Position numbers and translations under genes: made by a program | Shown here: one piece after another, positions 42,200 to 50,806 of the stretch | How the letters are laid out: each line of letters starts with the position of its first letter | How positions within the stretch are numbered: the stretch's first letter is position 1 | Notes under the pieces: generated by a model | Database searches by the model: none | The model's input: the letters and a program-made list of their open reading frames with translations, nothing else | What the model was told of the DNA's origin: nothing | DNA from: an uncultured Clostridia bacterium | Lineage (GTDB): Bacteria; Bacillota; Clostridia; Christensenellales; Aristaeellaceae | Length of the DNA stretch: 64,000 bases | NCBI GenBank assembly: GCA_934662505.1 | Contig: CAKUKE010000007.1 | Span: 1-64,000, forward strand | Direction: 5' to 3'

Positions 42200-43810
42200 A
42201 TGCTGCGAGTACCTAATTTGTCCCTGACCCTTCATTACCGTGAGGAGGAGCTTCCCGCCGCGGCGGCGCGGCGGCTGAAAACGGGAAAGGAAAACATTCT
42301 CTCCTGCCGCCTGTACAAGCGCAGCGTAGACGCCCGGGATAAGGGCGACGTGCACTTTGTGGCCACGGTGGACGTGACCGTCCGAGGCGACGAGGAGGCG
42401 GTGCTGCGCCGTGCGCCCAGGGGCGCCTGCAGCCGTGTGCAGCCCTTTCAGGCGCCTGTGCGGATCCACCTGTCCCATGCGCCCGCGGTGCCGCCGGTGG
42501 TGGTGGGGCTGGGTCCCTGCGGTCTGTTTGCGGCGCTCACGCTGGCGCGGGCGGGCTGCATGCCGCTGGTGCTGGAGCGGGGCGACCCGGTGGACGCGCG
42601 GCAAAGGCGAGTGCAGACCTTCTGGAACGGGGGCGCGCTGGACGAGGACAGCAACATTCAGTTTGGCGAGGGCGGCGCGGGCGCGTTTTCGGACGGTAAG
42701 CTGACGACGGGCATCAAGGATGTGCGCTGCCGGGAAGTGCTGGAAACGCTGGCGGCCTTCGGCGCGCCGGAGGAAATACTGTGGGAGGGGCGGCCGCATA
42801 TCGGCACCGACAGGCTGCCCCTGACCGTGCGCGCCATCCGGGAGGAAATCGTCCGTCTGGGCGGCACGGTGCGGTTCCGCGCCCGGCTGACAAGCGTGCA
42901 TACGGCGCACGGCGCGGTGCAGGGTATTTCCTATGCCGATGGAGAAGGGGTACACAATATACCCTGCCAGCGGCTGATCATCGCCGTGGGGCACAGTGCC
43001 GAGGACACCCAGCGCATGCTGTTTGACGCGGGGGTGGACATGGAGAAAAAGCCCTTTTCCGTGGGCGCCCGCATCGAGCATCCCCAGCGGCTGATCAACG
43101 AGGCGCAGTACGGCGCTTTTGCCCGGGACGGGGCGCTGCCCGCGGCGGAATACCACCTGTCCACCCATCTCCGGGACGGACGGGGCGTTTACACCTTCTG
43201 CATGTGCCCGGGTGGGCAGGTGGTGGGCGCGGCCAGCCGGGCGGGGGGCGTGTGCGTCAACGGAATGAGCCCCTTTCTGCGGGACGGTGAAAACGCCAAT
43301 GCGGCGCTGCTGGTGGACGTGCGGCCGGAGGATTTCCCAGACGACCATCCCCTGTCCGGCTATGCCCTTCAAAGGGTGTGGGAGGAAAAGGCCTTCCGGG
43401 CAGGGGGCGAAAACTACTGTGCGCCCTGTCAGCGGGTGGAGGATTTTCTCCGGGGTGTGAAAAGCGGTCATCTGGGCGGGCTGGTCAGCCCCACCTGCCG
43501 TCCCGGGGTGACGCCTGCCAACCTTCGGGAGGTGCTGCCGGACTTTGCCTGGCAGGATATGGGGGAAGCCCTGCGGACGTTCGACCGTCAGCTTCGGGGC
43601 TTTGCCCACCCGGACGCGCTGCTGACGGGGGTGGAAACCCGTTCTTCCTGCCCTGTGCGTCTGCGGCGCAGTGCGCTGGGCGAAAGCAGTGTGCGGGGCT
43701 TGTACCCGTGCGGCGAGGGCGCGGGATACGCGGGCGGCATCATGAGCGCGGCGGTGGACGGAATCCGCGGCGCGGAGCACGTGCTGCGCGACCTGACGGA
43801 AAGCTTTTGA
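42200..43810 (+). CDS. FAD-dependent dehydrogenase (uncharacterised, COG2509-like)
   Basis: This 536-residue flavoprotein belongs to the group often annotated as uncharacterised FAD-dependent dehydrogenase. An N-terminal domain of about 90 residues precedes the dinucleotide-binding motif VVVGLGPCGLFAALTLARAG (about residues 98-117, a GxGPxG variant). FGEGGAGAFSDGKL and the late PCGEGAGYAGGIMSAAVDG FAD-contact motif follow. The electron acceptor and substrate are unknown. GAGGT precedes the ATG. No promoter was recognised; the metG terminator lies just upstream. Confidence 0.88.
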   Translation: MLRVPNLSLTLHYREEELPAAAARRLKTGKENILSCRLYKRSVDARDKGDVHFVATVDVTVRGDEEAVLRRAPRGACSRVQPFQAPVRIHLSHAPAVPPVVVGLGPCGLFAALTLARAGCMPLVLERGDPVDARQRRVQTFWNGGALDEDSNIQFGEGGAGAFSDGKLTTGIKDVRCREVLETLAAFGAPEEILWEGRPHIGTDRLPLTVRAIREEIVRLGGTVRFRARLTSVHTAHGAVQGISYADGEGVHNIPCQRLIIAVGHSAEDTQRMLFDAGVDMEKKPFSVGARIEHPQRLINEAQYGAFARDGALPAAEYHLSTHLRDGRGVYTFCMCPGGQVVGAASRAGGVCVNGMSPFLRDGENANAALLVDVRPEDFPDDHPLSGYALQRVWEEKAFRAGGENYCAPCQRVEDFLRGVKSGHLGGLVSPTCRPGVTPANLREVLPDFAWQDMGEALRTFDRQLRGFAHPDALLTGVETRSSCPVRLRRSALGESSVRGLYPCGEGAGYAGGIMSAAVDGIRGAEHVLRDLTESF

Positions 43811-43950
43811 ACCCTGCTGAGCGATGCACAGCAAAAAGCGGGCGCGGAGACGGAAAGCAGAAAAACCGGCCTGAAACAGGACGGCGAAAAGCGCGGCTGG
43901 CATGGTTTCCCTTTTGCAGGCCGCGCGCCGAAAAAATGTACGGATGTGGA

Positions 43951-43987
43951 AACACCCCCGAGCCGTTTTCAGGCGCGGGGGTGTTTT
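43951..43987 (+). terminator. Terminator after the FAD dehydrogenase
   Basis: The 10-bp stem AACACCCCCG/CGGGGGTGTT is followed by TTTT; weaker use by the opposing phage transcript is possible. Confidence 0.8.
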
Positions 43988-44077
43988 GCGTGTGATCAGA
44001 TAAGGGACGGATGGGGCGGGCGATGCCGTCTGGGAGGTGTTTTCCATGCCGCGGCTGCGCGTCCGGACGACAGGGGA

Positions 44078-44245
44078 CGGCTTCGGCCGGACAGTCGCGC
44101 CGCTTGTGAGGTGCAGTGCTGTTGTTTGGGGCGGCTTCGGTCGGGCAGCCGCGTCGTTTGCGCGGCGCGGTGCTGCTGTTTGGGGACGGCTTCGGTCGGG
44201 CAGCCGCGCCGCTTGTGAGGTGCAGTGCTGTTGTTTTGGGACGGC
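44078..44245 (+). repeat. Tandem 54-55 bp GC-rich repeats
   Basis: Copies of CGGCTTCGGTCGGGCAGCCG and a following GTGCTGTTGTTTGGG-like half start at 44078, 44132 and 44187, with a partial fourth at 44242. Unit lengths of 54 and 55 rule out a conserved reading frame. Confidence 0.85.
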
Positions 44246-44644
44246 TGTGATGGGGATGATTTCTCAGCCCGAGCCGTGCCGCCTGAAGGTTGTGCTGCTT
44301 GGCAATCGGAACGCGCCTGCATCTCCAGCCCGAGCCGTGCCGCCGCCGACCGGCGGTCTGGCAAAACGTTTCAGTATCGCGGCTCCACTGCCGATGAGGG
44401 AACTGGTTCGAGCTGGCTGCCGCGCTGCCCGAAGGACGCTGCCGACAGAGGGCGCGCTGCGCATGGGTGCGTCTCGTATCGCATTGCGCTGCATGGGGCG
44501 AGTCAGGCAGGACGCGCCGGTTCACCCCTGCCCGCGGCGCTTCCGGCTCAAGCTTCATCGTGCTGCAAATTCACTCAACGGTTCACACACCGCCCTCTGT
44601 GCTCCTCCGCAGCGCCGTCTGCGAGGGGTGCGAGGCAGAGCGGT

Positions 44645-45124
44645 TCACGCCTGCCCGATGTGTTCTCCCTTCTCGCCCTTTTCAGGAGACGCAGCTTCCT
44701 CCGCGTCATGCTGGCGGCGCAGCTGCGCCAGTGCATTTTGCAGGCGGCGGGGGAAGGGAACACCCGCTCGCTCCAGATTTTCCAATATGCTGAGTCCTTC
44801 ATTGGCGATGTAGAACAAAACCAGCGCATTGCGGAAGACGAACTGTTCCGTGCCCAGCGCCCGATCCAGCAGCGCGCCCACCAGTACCACCGTGAGCATC
44901 AGTCCCTTCTTGGCGATGCCGGTGAATCCGGCCTTGCTGGACAGTCCGCCGCCCGGGGTCTTCATGCTCCTGCCCATCAGCGCTACGGTACAGCCGGTCA
45001 GGTAGTCCAGCGCCATCATGGCGGAAAGCACCGCCATCATCTGATCGAAGCCGCCGAACCATCCGGCGACCGCGCCGCCGGCTGCTGCCAGCATGCGCAC
45101 CAGTTTATCCCAGCTTTTTTCCAT
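44645..45124 (-). CDS. Phage holin
   Basis: This 159-residue protein has hydrophobic helices at about residues 10-45 (including GGFDQMMAVLSAMMALDYLTG) and 70-90 (KGLMLTVVLVGALLD). The DYLTG...K.G.IAKK pattern is typical of the toxin-secretion/phage-lysis holin family. The C-terminal 35 residues are charged. Holins form membrane lesions that release the endolysin. It starts inside the lysin gene (20-base overlap), is the last gene of the cassette, and ends 400 bases before the repeat array. Confidence 0.88.
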   Translation of the reverse strand: MEKSWDKLVRMLAAAGGAVAGWFGGFDQMMAVLSAMMALDYLTGCTVALMGRSMKTPGGGLSSKAGFTGIAKKGLMLTVVLVGALLDRALGTEQFVFRNALVLFYIANEGLSILENLERAGVPFPRRLQNALAQLRRQHDAEEAASPEKGEKGEHIGQA

Positions 45125-45926
45125 GCGGATCTTCTCCTTTCACAAGATACCGGTTCAGGGCATCCCGGGCGCGCTGCAGGTCGCTGCGCCGCACGGGCAC
45201 CCATTCGCTGCCTGATGGGGTGCGCAGGAACGCCCGCATCATGTAGCCGTCCCCGCGCTCCGTCCGCACCTGCGCCCAGACGTCGTCCGCCATGCGCATC
45301 ACCGTGACCTGCCGTTCGACGGGAATGCGGCAGAGCCAGGGCGCGGTGGGGTCGGGACGCAGCCGCAGCCGGACGGGGTTGCCGTCCGGGGCGTAAACAA
45401 CGGCGCTTTCAGGGGGGAAGCTGTTTTCCTGCGGGGCGTCCGATGGGGCGGGAACGGCGTCAGCGCCGGCTGACGGTCCGCCGTCCGTGATGCCTTTCAG
45501 CCGTCCCGCAAACGCCCATGCGCCCAGTGTGCCGTCCCGATGAATGCCGCCGGCGGAGCAGTGGGTGATGACCAGCGGAGCGTTCTGCGTGACCACGCCC
45601 ACGTGGTAATAATCCCGCCGGTCGGCGTGCGTCCGGTACGTGTCGGGCAGGGCGTATTTGGGTTCTCCCGGCTCCCGGACTTTGTATACAATGTCGCCGG
45701 GACACAGCGCGGCGGGGTCGGCGATGGGGGCGAGCCCTTCCGTGCGGCAGCGGGCAGCCCAGTTGCTGCCGTGGATGCCCGGCCAGTTTTCGCCCGCCAG
45801 CCGTACCGCGCCGATGATCAGGCCGATGCAGTCGCACCCGCCGTCTGAACCGTCCCCGCCCAGCCGGTAAGCGCGGATGCGGGCGGCGTTGCGGGTTACG
45901 GCGGATAAAAAAGCGGCGGTGGTCAT
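45105..45926 (-). CDS. NlpC/P60 endolysin with SH3 domain
   Basis: This 273-residue cell-wall hydrolase probably cleaves peptide cross-links in peptidoglycan. The NlpC/P60 catalytic cysteine lies in GCDCIGL (Cys33) and the histidine in YYHVGVV (His108). A proline/serine-rich linker around residues 150-170 leads to an SH3-like wall-binding domain (VVYAPDGNPVRLRLRPD onward). The C-terminal 30 residues are charged. There is no signal peptide, consistent with release through the adjacent holin. A GGAGGGAGGG site precedes the ATG. Confidence 0.9.
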   Translation of the reverse strand: MTTAAFLSAVTRNAARIRAYRLGGDGSDGGCDCIGLIIGAVRLAGENWPGIHGSNWAARCRTEGLAPIADPAALCPGDIVYKVREPGEPKYALPDTYRTHADRRDYYHVGVVTQNAPLVITHCSAGGIHRDGTLGAWAFAGRLKGITDGGPSAGADAVPAPSDAPQENSFPPESAVVYAPDGNPVRLRLRPDPTAPWLCRIPVERQVTVMRMADDVWAQVRTERGDGYMMRAFLRTPSGSEWVPVRRSDLQRARDALNRYLVKGEDPHGKKLG

Positions 45927-46030
45927 CTGCAGCGCCCTCCCTCCGTCCGTTTTTTTCTGCCTGCCACTCGGGAGGAAAAAGGGGCTCTGTCCCGCCGGAG
46001 GCGCCTGTCATACGTCATACTTTACCTCCT

Positions 46031-49000
46031 TTACGGTATCCATGTCATGGTACACGCCATTTCCGTGCCGCTGGCGCTGTCACTGGTGCCGCTGGCCGTG
46101 ATGGTCGTGCCCGGCATCAGGCGGAAGCTGCCGCCGCTCACGCTGTCCGGGGTCAACGCCAGCGCCTTGAAGGTCACGGCAATGTTCCCCGTGCCGCCGA
46201 AAATGTTCACCGCGCTCGTCGCCTCGAAGGTGATCTGCCGGTGCTGCCATACCAGCCAGTAGCTGTCCGGGTAGGTGTACGTCATGGTCACGGTCTGGCC
46301 GTTGCCCGCAAGGACGCATTGCAGCTTCACCCCGCTGCGCCGCTCCTTGATCTCCTCAAATTCCGCCGTGACCTTGTAGGTAAAGGACGTGCCCGTCAGC
46401 GCGTCCGACCCCTGCCGGTCAAGGTAGATTTTCCGCTCCACGCCCCCGTCCAGCGTTTCGCCGCCCGCCGCCTTGGATGCGTTCACCGTGCTGGTGGCGC
46501 TGGGCTTGATCCAGAGGATGCCGTGCCCGGAGGGCTTGGTGTTGGACACGATCAGGTTTCCCGTGCTCCACACGTCGTTGCCCGCAGCCTTGAGACTTTT
46601 AAACTCGCCGCTCTGCGCCTGCACGCCGTCCTTGTCGGCAATGAACGTGGCCTCGTCTGCCGACGCGCCGCCGAAGCGGATGAAGCTGGCCTGCCCGTCG
46701 CCGGAGGTCATCTGAATGTCCGTGCCCGCGTTGGTGCGGAAATGCCCCGTGGACGCGATGTCCACGCCCTCCGCCGATACCGTCACGGAGGACGTCTGCA
46801 CGCCACTGGCCGGGTCTTCCGGCGCGGGCGTCCAGTCCGTGGGACGGTTGCCCTCTTCCAGCTTGATGTTGGCCACCTGAATGCTCCGCCCCTCCACGGT
46901 GACGGAGCGCAGGTAAATGCGTTCGGTCTGGCTCGTCGCGCCGTAGGTAAAGGACACATACACCCGCTTGCCGGTCTTGAAATAGCCGCTTGTCACGTTC
47001 TGGGTGGTCAGCTGGATGTTGCTGGTGTCCAGCTTCACGGTGACCGGGCTTTCGCCGGTGCCTGACCCCAGCCGCGCGTCCATGGACAGGGTATAGCGGG
47101 TGTTGGCCTTGAGCGTCACGTCCTGATACAGGCTCCACGCGTTGTAGGTCAGGTCGACGAAGTTCCGCGTCAGGTCGTCGCTGCCCGTCTTCTGCACGGT
47201 GGGGCACGCGCCCCATGCCACGTTCTTTCCCTGCCCGAAGTCGCTGTTTTTCAGCAGGTTCCGCCCGCCCACGTTGACGCTGTTCACCGCTTCCAGCACC
47301 AGCGCCTCCTGCGCGGCGGCGGAGATGTGGGTGGTCTGGATAGCGCCCGCCGCGATGGCGTCCGCCGTCACCGCCCCCGCCGCGATCTTCCCGGCGGTCA
47401 CCGCCCCGGCCAGGATCTTGTTCGCCGTCACGGCCTCGGCGGCGATCTTCTCGGCGGTCACTGCGCCCGCCACGATCTTGTCCGCCGTCACCGCGCTGTC
47501 CTCGATCTTGTCGGTCGTGACAGCCCCGTCCACAATTTTCACGCCGGAAATGGCGCCGTCCTCGATCTTGTCCTCGCCCAGCGTGGGGATGCGTGCGCCG
47601 TTGATGGTGCCCACGGTGATGTTGTCGGCGTTCAGGTTTTTCACGTTCACCTTGCCCGCGTCGATGGTGCCGCCGGTGATCTTGTTGGCGGTCAGGTCAA
47701 CGATCTTCGCGTCCGTGATGCTGCCGTCCGCGATCTGCGCCGTGTCAATGGCGCTGTCGGCGATGAGCCCGCTGTCCGCCGTAATCAGCCCCGCCTGCAA
47801 TTGCTCTGCGGTGATGGACTTGCTTTCGATCTTCTCCGCCGTCACAGCCCCCGCCGCCAACTTGTCCGTCGTGATGCTGCCTGCCTCGATGATGTCCGCC
47901 GTGATCGCCCCGGCGGCCAGATAACGGGCGGTAATGGTGTGCGCGCCCAGTGCCGCTACGCCCAGCGAACCGTTGGCGATCAGCCCGCCGTCCAGCGAAC
48001 CGATGAGCTGTCCTGCGTCCATCAGGCCGCCGGAGGACCAGACGGTCGCCGCGCCCAGTGCGGACGGGGAACGGAGGGTGCAGTCGGTCTGCATGATGAA
48101 GCCGCGGTCAAAGCACAGGGTCTGGCGGGTGGCGCAGGTGAGGGTGACGGCGCCCCGCGCATCCGTCAATTGCAGCGCCCGCCCCAGCTCCACCGTGGGG
48201 TCGCCCCGCCATCGGACGAGGGCGCGCGCCATGCACAGCCCCTTCAGACGCAAAAACGCCGCCCGCGCCAGATTTTCGCAATGACTGCCGCCGTAGGGAA
48301 ACAGGGGGTTCCGGCGGATGGAAAGCACCTCGTCCGGGGCAATGCCCGTGTCGTCCGCCGCCAGAAGAACGTCGTCCTCCGCGTCCCGGGGCGGCTGGTG
48401 CAGGAAAACGGACAGCCCCCTGACGGGTCCCAGCCGCAGGTCGCTGTATACCCGGCTGAGGGTATCGTCCGGCCCGATGGAGAAGGGGTGGGCGGCGTCC
48501 GGATCCCGGACGGGGGACAGGGTCAGGCGGCCCTGACGGTTCATATGGGCAAAGCAGCCCGCTGCTGCGCAGACGTACCCCAGCGCCCGCCGCAGGGACG
48601 CGCCCTGCCAGCGGGGAGCCGCCGGAATGGAAAAATCACTGCCGGGGAAAGGGGCGGGCGCGTCTGCGCCCGCCTGCAGCGCGATAGCGGCGGCAATCTG
48701 TCCCAGCGTGGCAGGGTAGGAAAGCGGGTCGGAAAAGGATCCGTCAAAGTGCAGCCCCAGCGCGTCCATGGCGGTCAGCCGCAGGGCGCAGCCCGGCTTT
48801 TGCCCCACCGCATCGGTCACGAAGAACACACCTAAGGGCGCTTCCAGAAAGGCGGCGGTCTCCTCATCCCATACCGTCAGGTACAGGGCAAGCCGCGCGC
48901 CTGCCAGATCGGCTGTCCCGCGCCGGGTGCCAAGGGGCAGAAACGCGCCGCCTGCGTCCGACAGATGAAGCTGCAGCGTGGCGGCGGGGCATGCGCCCAG

Positions 49001-49150
49001 CAGCACCCCGTCCTGCACCCCTTCCGACAGGGTGAAGGACAGGATGTCCCGCTCGCTCAGGGAAATGGTTTTGCTTTCACCCAGGGTGAGCGTGCCCCGG
49101 ACGGCGACCCGGCGCACCTGTTTTCGCATGCAGGCAGTTACGGAAGCCAT
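46031..49150 (-). CDS. Tail hub / fibre protein with repetitive shaft
   Basis: At 1039 residues this is the largest phage protein here. Residues about 1-380 form a hub-like region without visible protease motif. Residues about 395-640 are a long series of 10-12 residue repeats of the AGAVTADKIxxGAVTAEKI kind, typical of beta-helical fibre shafts. A carbohydrate-binding-like module follows (VNSVNVGGRNLLKNSDFGQG to RPTDWTPAPED, about 640-790). The rest resembles a receptor-binding tip. It probably combines the tail-associated hub and the host-binding fibre in one chain. It starts one base before the next gene upstream ends, with GGAGGTG in front. Confidence 0.85.
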   Translation of the reverse strand: MASVTACMRKQVRRVAVRGTLTLGESKTISLSERDILSFTLSEGVQDGVLLGACPAATLQLHLSDAGGAFLPLGTRRGTADLAGARLALYLTVWDEETAAFLEAPLGVFFVTDAVGQKPGCALRLTAMDALGLHFDGSFSDPLSYPATLGQIAAAIALQAGADAPAPFPGSDFSIPAAPRWQGASLRRALGYVCAAAGCFAHMNRQGRLTLSPVRDPDAAHPFSIGPDDTLSRVYSDLRLGPVRGLSVFLHQPPRDAEDDVLLAADDTGIAPDEVLSIRRNPLFPYGGSHCENLARAAFLRLKGLCMARALVRWRGDPTVELGRALQLTDARGAVTLTCATRQTLCFDRGFIMQTDCTLRSPSALGAATVWSSGGLMDAGQLIGSLDGGLIANGSLGVAALGAHTITARYLAAGAITADIIEAGSITTDKLAAGAVTAEKIESKSITAEQLQAGLITADSGLIADSAIDTAQIADGSITDAKIVDLTANKITGGTIDAGKVNVKNLNADNITVGTINGARIPTLGEDKIEDGAISGVKIVDGAVTTDKIEDSAVTADKIVAGAVTAEKIAAEAVTANKILAGAVTAGKIAAGAVTADAIAAGAIQTTHISAAAQEALVLEAVNSVNVGGRNLLKNSDFGQGKNVAWGACPTVQKTGSDDLTRNFVDLTYNAWSLYQDVTLKANTRYTLSMDARLGSGTGESPVTVKLDTSNIQLTTQNVTSGYFKTGKRVYVSFTYGATSQTERIYLRSVTVEGRSIQVANIKLEEGNRPTDWTPAPEDPASGVQTSSVTVSAEGVDIASTGHFRTNAGTDIQMTSGDGQASFIRFGGASADEATFIADKDGVQAQSGEFKSLKAAGNDVWSTGNLIVSNTKPSGHGILWIKPSATSTVNASKAAGGETLDGGVERKIYLDRQGSDALTGTSFTYKVTAEFEEIKERRSGVKLQCVLAGNGQTVTMTYTYPDSYWLVWQHRQITFEATSAVNIFGGTGNIAVTFKALALTPDSVSGGSFRLMPGTTITASGTSDSASGTEMACTMTWIP

Positions 49151-49151
49151 G

Positions 49152-49499
49152 TCACACCTCCTCCATGTCCACCGTCACCCGGGTGAGCAGGGCGCCGTTT
49201 TCGTCCCGGCGCATCACGCTGCCGCTCAGACGGGTGACAAAGCAGGAAAAGGTTTCGTCCTGACCGCTCAGCCCGGGCAGGGTGACGGCGACGGGCTGAT
49301 TGGCGGACAGGCGGGCGAACAGCACCGCTGCGTCGGCGGGGGATACGCAGGCGAACACGGCCTGCAGCCGGCGGCGGCAGCCGAAGGTATCCCGCACCGT
49401 CTCGCCCCGGGCGTTGACGGCGGTCACGCCCCGGTCGTCCGTCCAGGACAGGTGCAATTCCGACGGGGAGGGCAGCGGGGTGTTGTCAATTTGAAGCAT
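49152..49499 (-). CDS. Putative distal tail protein
   Basis: This 115-residue protein lies between the tape measure and the hub/fibre, where distal-tail or tail-completion proteins normally sit. It has a beta-rich pattern (LQIDNTPLPSPSELHLSW, later AVFACVSPADAAVLFARL) and ends VTVDMEEV. Family assignment is by position; it is shorter than classical Dit proteins. GAAAGGAG lies before the ATG. Confidence 0.6.
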   Translation of the reverse strand: MLQIDNTPLPSPSELHLSWTDDRGVTAVNARGETVRDTFGCRRRLQAVFACVSPADAAVLFARLSANQPVAVTLPGLSGQDETFSCFVTRLSGSVMRRDENGALLTRVTVDMEEV

Positions 49500-49549
49500 G
49501 GGAGGAGCGCTCCTTTCGTGTAAAATAACGGGCGGGGCAGAACGCCGGT

Positions 49550-50182
49550 TTACAGGGTCAGGTCGACCCGCCCCGTGCCCCGGCTGACACGGTTGATGCC
49601 TTCGATGGCCGCTACGCCCAGCTGGTAGCCGTCCACCATGAGGGGGACGGTCAGGTTGACGGGCACGGCGGCTTCGCCGCCGCCGGCATGGGCGGCAGCG
49701 GGAACGGCAGGCGCGGCGCTTTTGACCGTGGGCAGCTGCGATGCAAGGAGGGACGCCGCGTCGGCAGCATCGGCCGCGCCCGTCAGCCCGCCGTCCAGCC
49801 CGCTTTGCGCCCGGTGCGCCGTGTCTGCGGCGGCGCGCTCTACCCGGTTCGCGCCGGCGCGCAGACCGCCGATGAGCCCCGCGTCCAGCTGCAGCCCCAT
49901 TTCCTCGGTCAGACGGGAGGGAGAGTGGATCTGCAGGGCGTTTTGCAGCGCGGCCGCGGCGGCGCGCGCTACCTGCCGGGCGGCGTTTTCCACCCGTCCC
50001 TGACGGCTCAGCAGTCCTCGTGCCAGCCCTTCGCCCGCCTGCGCGCCGGCGGCGGAGAAATCGCCCTCCAGTCCGCTGAGCTGACCGGTCAGACCGGTCA
50101 TGGCCTGCATCAGGGTCGAAATGCCCGTCAGGGCGGGCGCGGCGTCCGCCTGAAAACGTACGGACAGTTCTTCTAAAATCAT
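49550..50182 (-). CDS. Very short tape-measure-like protein
   Basis: These 210 residues are mostly helical and alanine-rich. They contain the C-terminal tape-measure hallmark IHSPSRLTEEMG (about residues 84-95) followed by GLIGGLRAGANRVERAA and a hydrophobic end (VNLTVPLMVDGYQLGVAAIEGINR). Tape measures set tail length and usually exceed 500 residues in siphophages. At the usual ratio of about 0.15 nm per residue, this predicts a tail of only about 30 nm, if it works as the ruler. It starts with an ATG overlapping the end of the tail-chaperone extension frame. Confidence 0.7.
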   Translation of the reverse strand: MILEELSVRFQADAAPALTGISTLMQAMTGLTGQLSGLEGDFSAAGAQAGEGLARGLLSRQGRVENAARQVARAAAAALQNALQIHSPSRLTEEMGLQLDAGLIGGLRAGANRVERAAADTAHRAQSGLDGGLTGAADAADAASLLASQLPTVKSAAPAVPAAAHAGGGEAAVPVNLTVPLMVDGYQLGVAAIEGINRVSRGTGRVDLTL

Positions 50183-50448
50183 GTTGCCACCTCCGTCAGC
50201 GCCGACAGGCGGCGCTTCATTTCAGCGTCCGACATGGACGCCTCCGGCACGGCCGAAAACGGGGGTCGGTCGGGCAGGCGGTCGGGCTGATGCACGGCCA
50301 GCGCGGTGTAGCGGGCGGCGACCCATTGCCGGAGCTGGGCGTTTTGCAGCCGTGCCGTATACAGCCGCATGCAGTTGACAAATTCCTCCGGGGTCATGCG
50401 CCACAGTGCGTCCGGCGGCGCCGCGCCACGCTCGGCGGCGCTGCGCAC
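50179..50448 (-). CDS. Tail assembly chaperone extension frame (gpT-like), reached by -1 frameshift
   Basis: This frame contains the second half of a tail chaperone (PPDALWRMTPEEFVNCMRLYTARLQ). It could start at a GTG at 50448, but it is open back to the slippery run at 50508-50514. A -1 shift there would give a fused product of about 204 residues (95 + 109). This is the lambda G/GT arrangement, in which the extended form recruits the tape measure and tail tube. Its stop overlaps the tape-measure start. Confidence 0.75.
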   Translation of the reverse strand: MRSAAERGAAPPDALWRMTPEEFVNCMRLYTARLQNAQLRQWVAARYTALAVHQPDRLPDRPPFSAVPEASMSDAEMKRRLSALTEVAT

Positions 50449-50453
50449 GGCGC

Positions 50454-50792
50454 TCAGGAAGACGTCGCGGAGCGGCCGCGCCGGGGACGGTGCCGCTCCG
50501 CTTTGGGAAAAAAACCGGCGGCCTCCAGCGCAAGGGCGCAGTGGCGGGCCAGCTCGGGCAGGGTCTGACCGTCCCGGAGGGCGCGATCCATGAGCGCACC
50601 GGTCTCCTCAAGGGTCGTCTGGGGCGCAGCGTCCAGCATGCCGCACCAGATCAGGGCGCGGACGCACGCCACGTCCGTCCGCAGAAGGGCGCTCAGTCCC
50701 TGCCCGCAGTGTTCCTCCAGACAGCAGATGCTGTTGACGGTGTAGCGCAGGGTCACATTTTTTCCGCCGAGACGGAGCGTATGCCGCATCAT
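50454..50792 (-). CDS. Tail assembly chaperone (gpG-like)
   Basis: This 112-residue protein starts RHTLRLGGKNVTLRYTVNSICCLEE, typical of phage tail chaperones located between tail tube and tape measure. Near its end a run of seven Ts in the mRNA strand (codons for FF in AAGFFPKAE) is an ideal -1 slippery site. Without shifting it ends 18 codons later in a basic tail. The first of two adjacent ATG codons is at 50792. Confidence 0.82.
   Translation of the reverse strand: MMRHTLRLGGKNVTLRYTVNSICCLEEHCGQGLSALLRTDVACVRALIWCGMLDAAPQTTLEETGALMDRALRDGQTLPELARHCALALEAAGFFPKAERHRPRRGRSATSS
50508..50514 (-). promoter_or_regulatory. Programmed -1 frameshift site (T TTT TTT)
   Basis: On the minus strand the heptamer is seven Ts in phase as T-TTT-TTT followed by CCCAAAG. 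Both tRNAs can re-pair perfectly after slipping back one base, entering the open gpT frame. Confidence 0.8.
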
Positions 50793-50806
50793 GCAACCGC
50801 CCCCCG

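Larger units (their letters stand above)
43811..44644 (+). other. Long intergenic region between the dehydrogenase and the phage cassette
   Basis: About 830 bases without a supported gene. A terminator (43951-43987) serves the plus-strand gene. A tandem array of 54-55 base repeats (44078-44245) follows, then GC-rich sequence in which CAGCCCGAGCCGTGCCGCC occurs twice, near 44265 and 44326. The repeat length is not a multiple of three, which argues against coding. Confidence 0.65.

Noticed and set aside
39980..44047. A 1355-codon open frame on the minus strand opposite metG and the FAD dehydrogenase
   Set aside because: It mirrors two well-supported plus-strand genes, is histidine/arginine/glutamine-rich without domains, and reflects very high third-position GC.
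44395..44440. tRNA-like GGTTCGAG stretch
   Set aside because: No acceptor stem, anticodon arm or CCA-compatible end could be folded around it.
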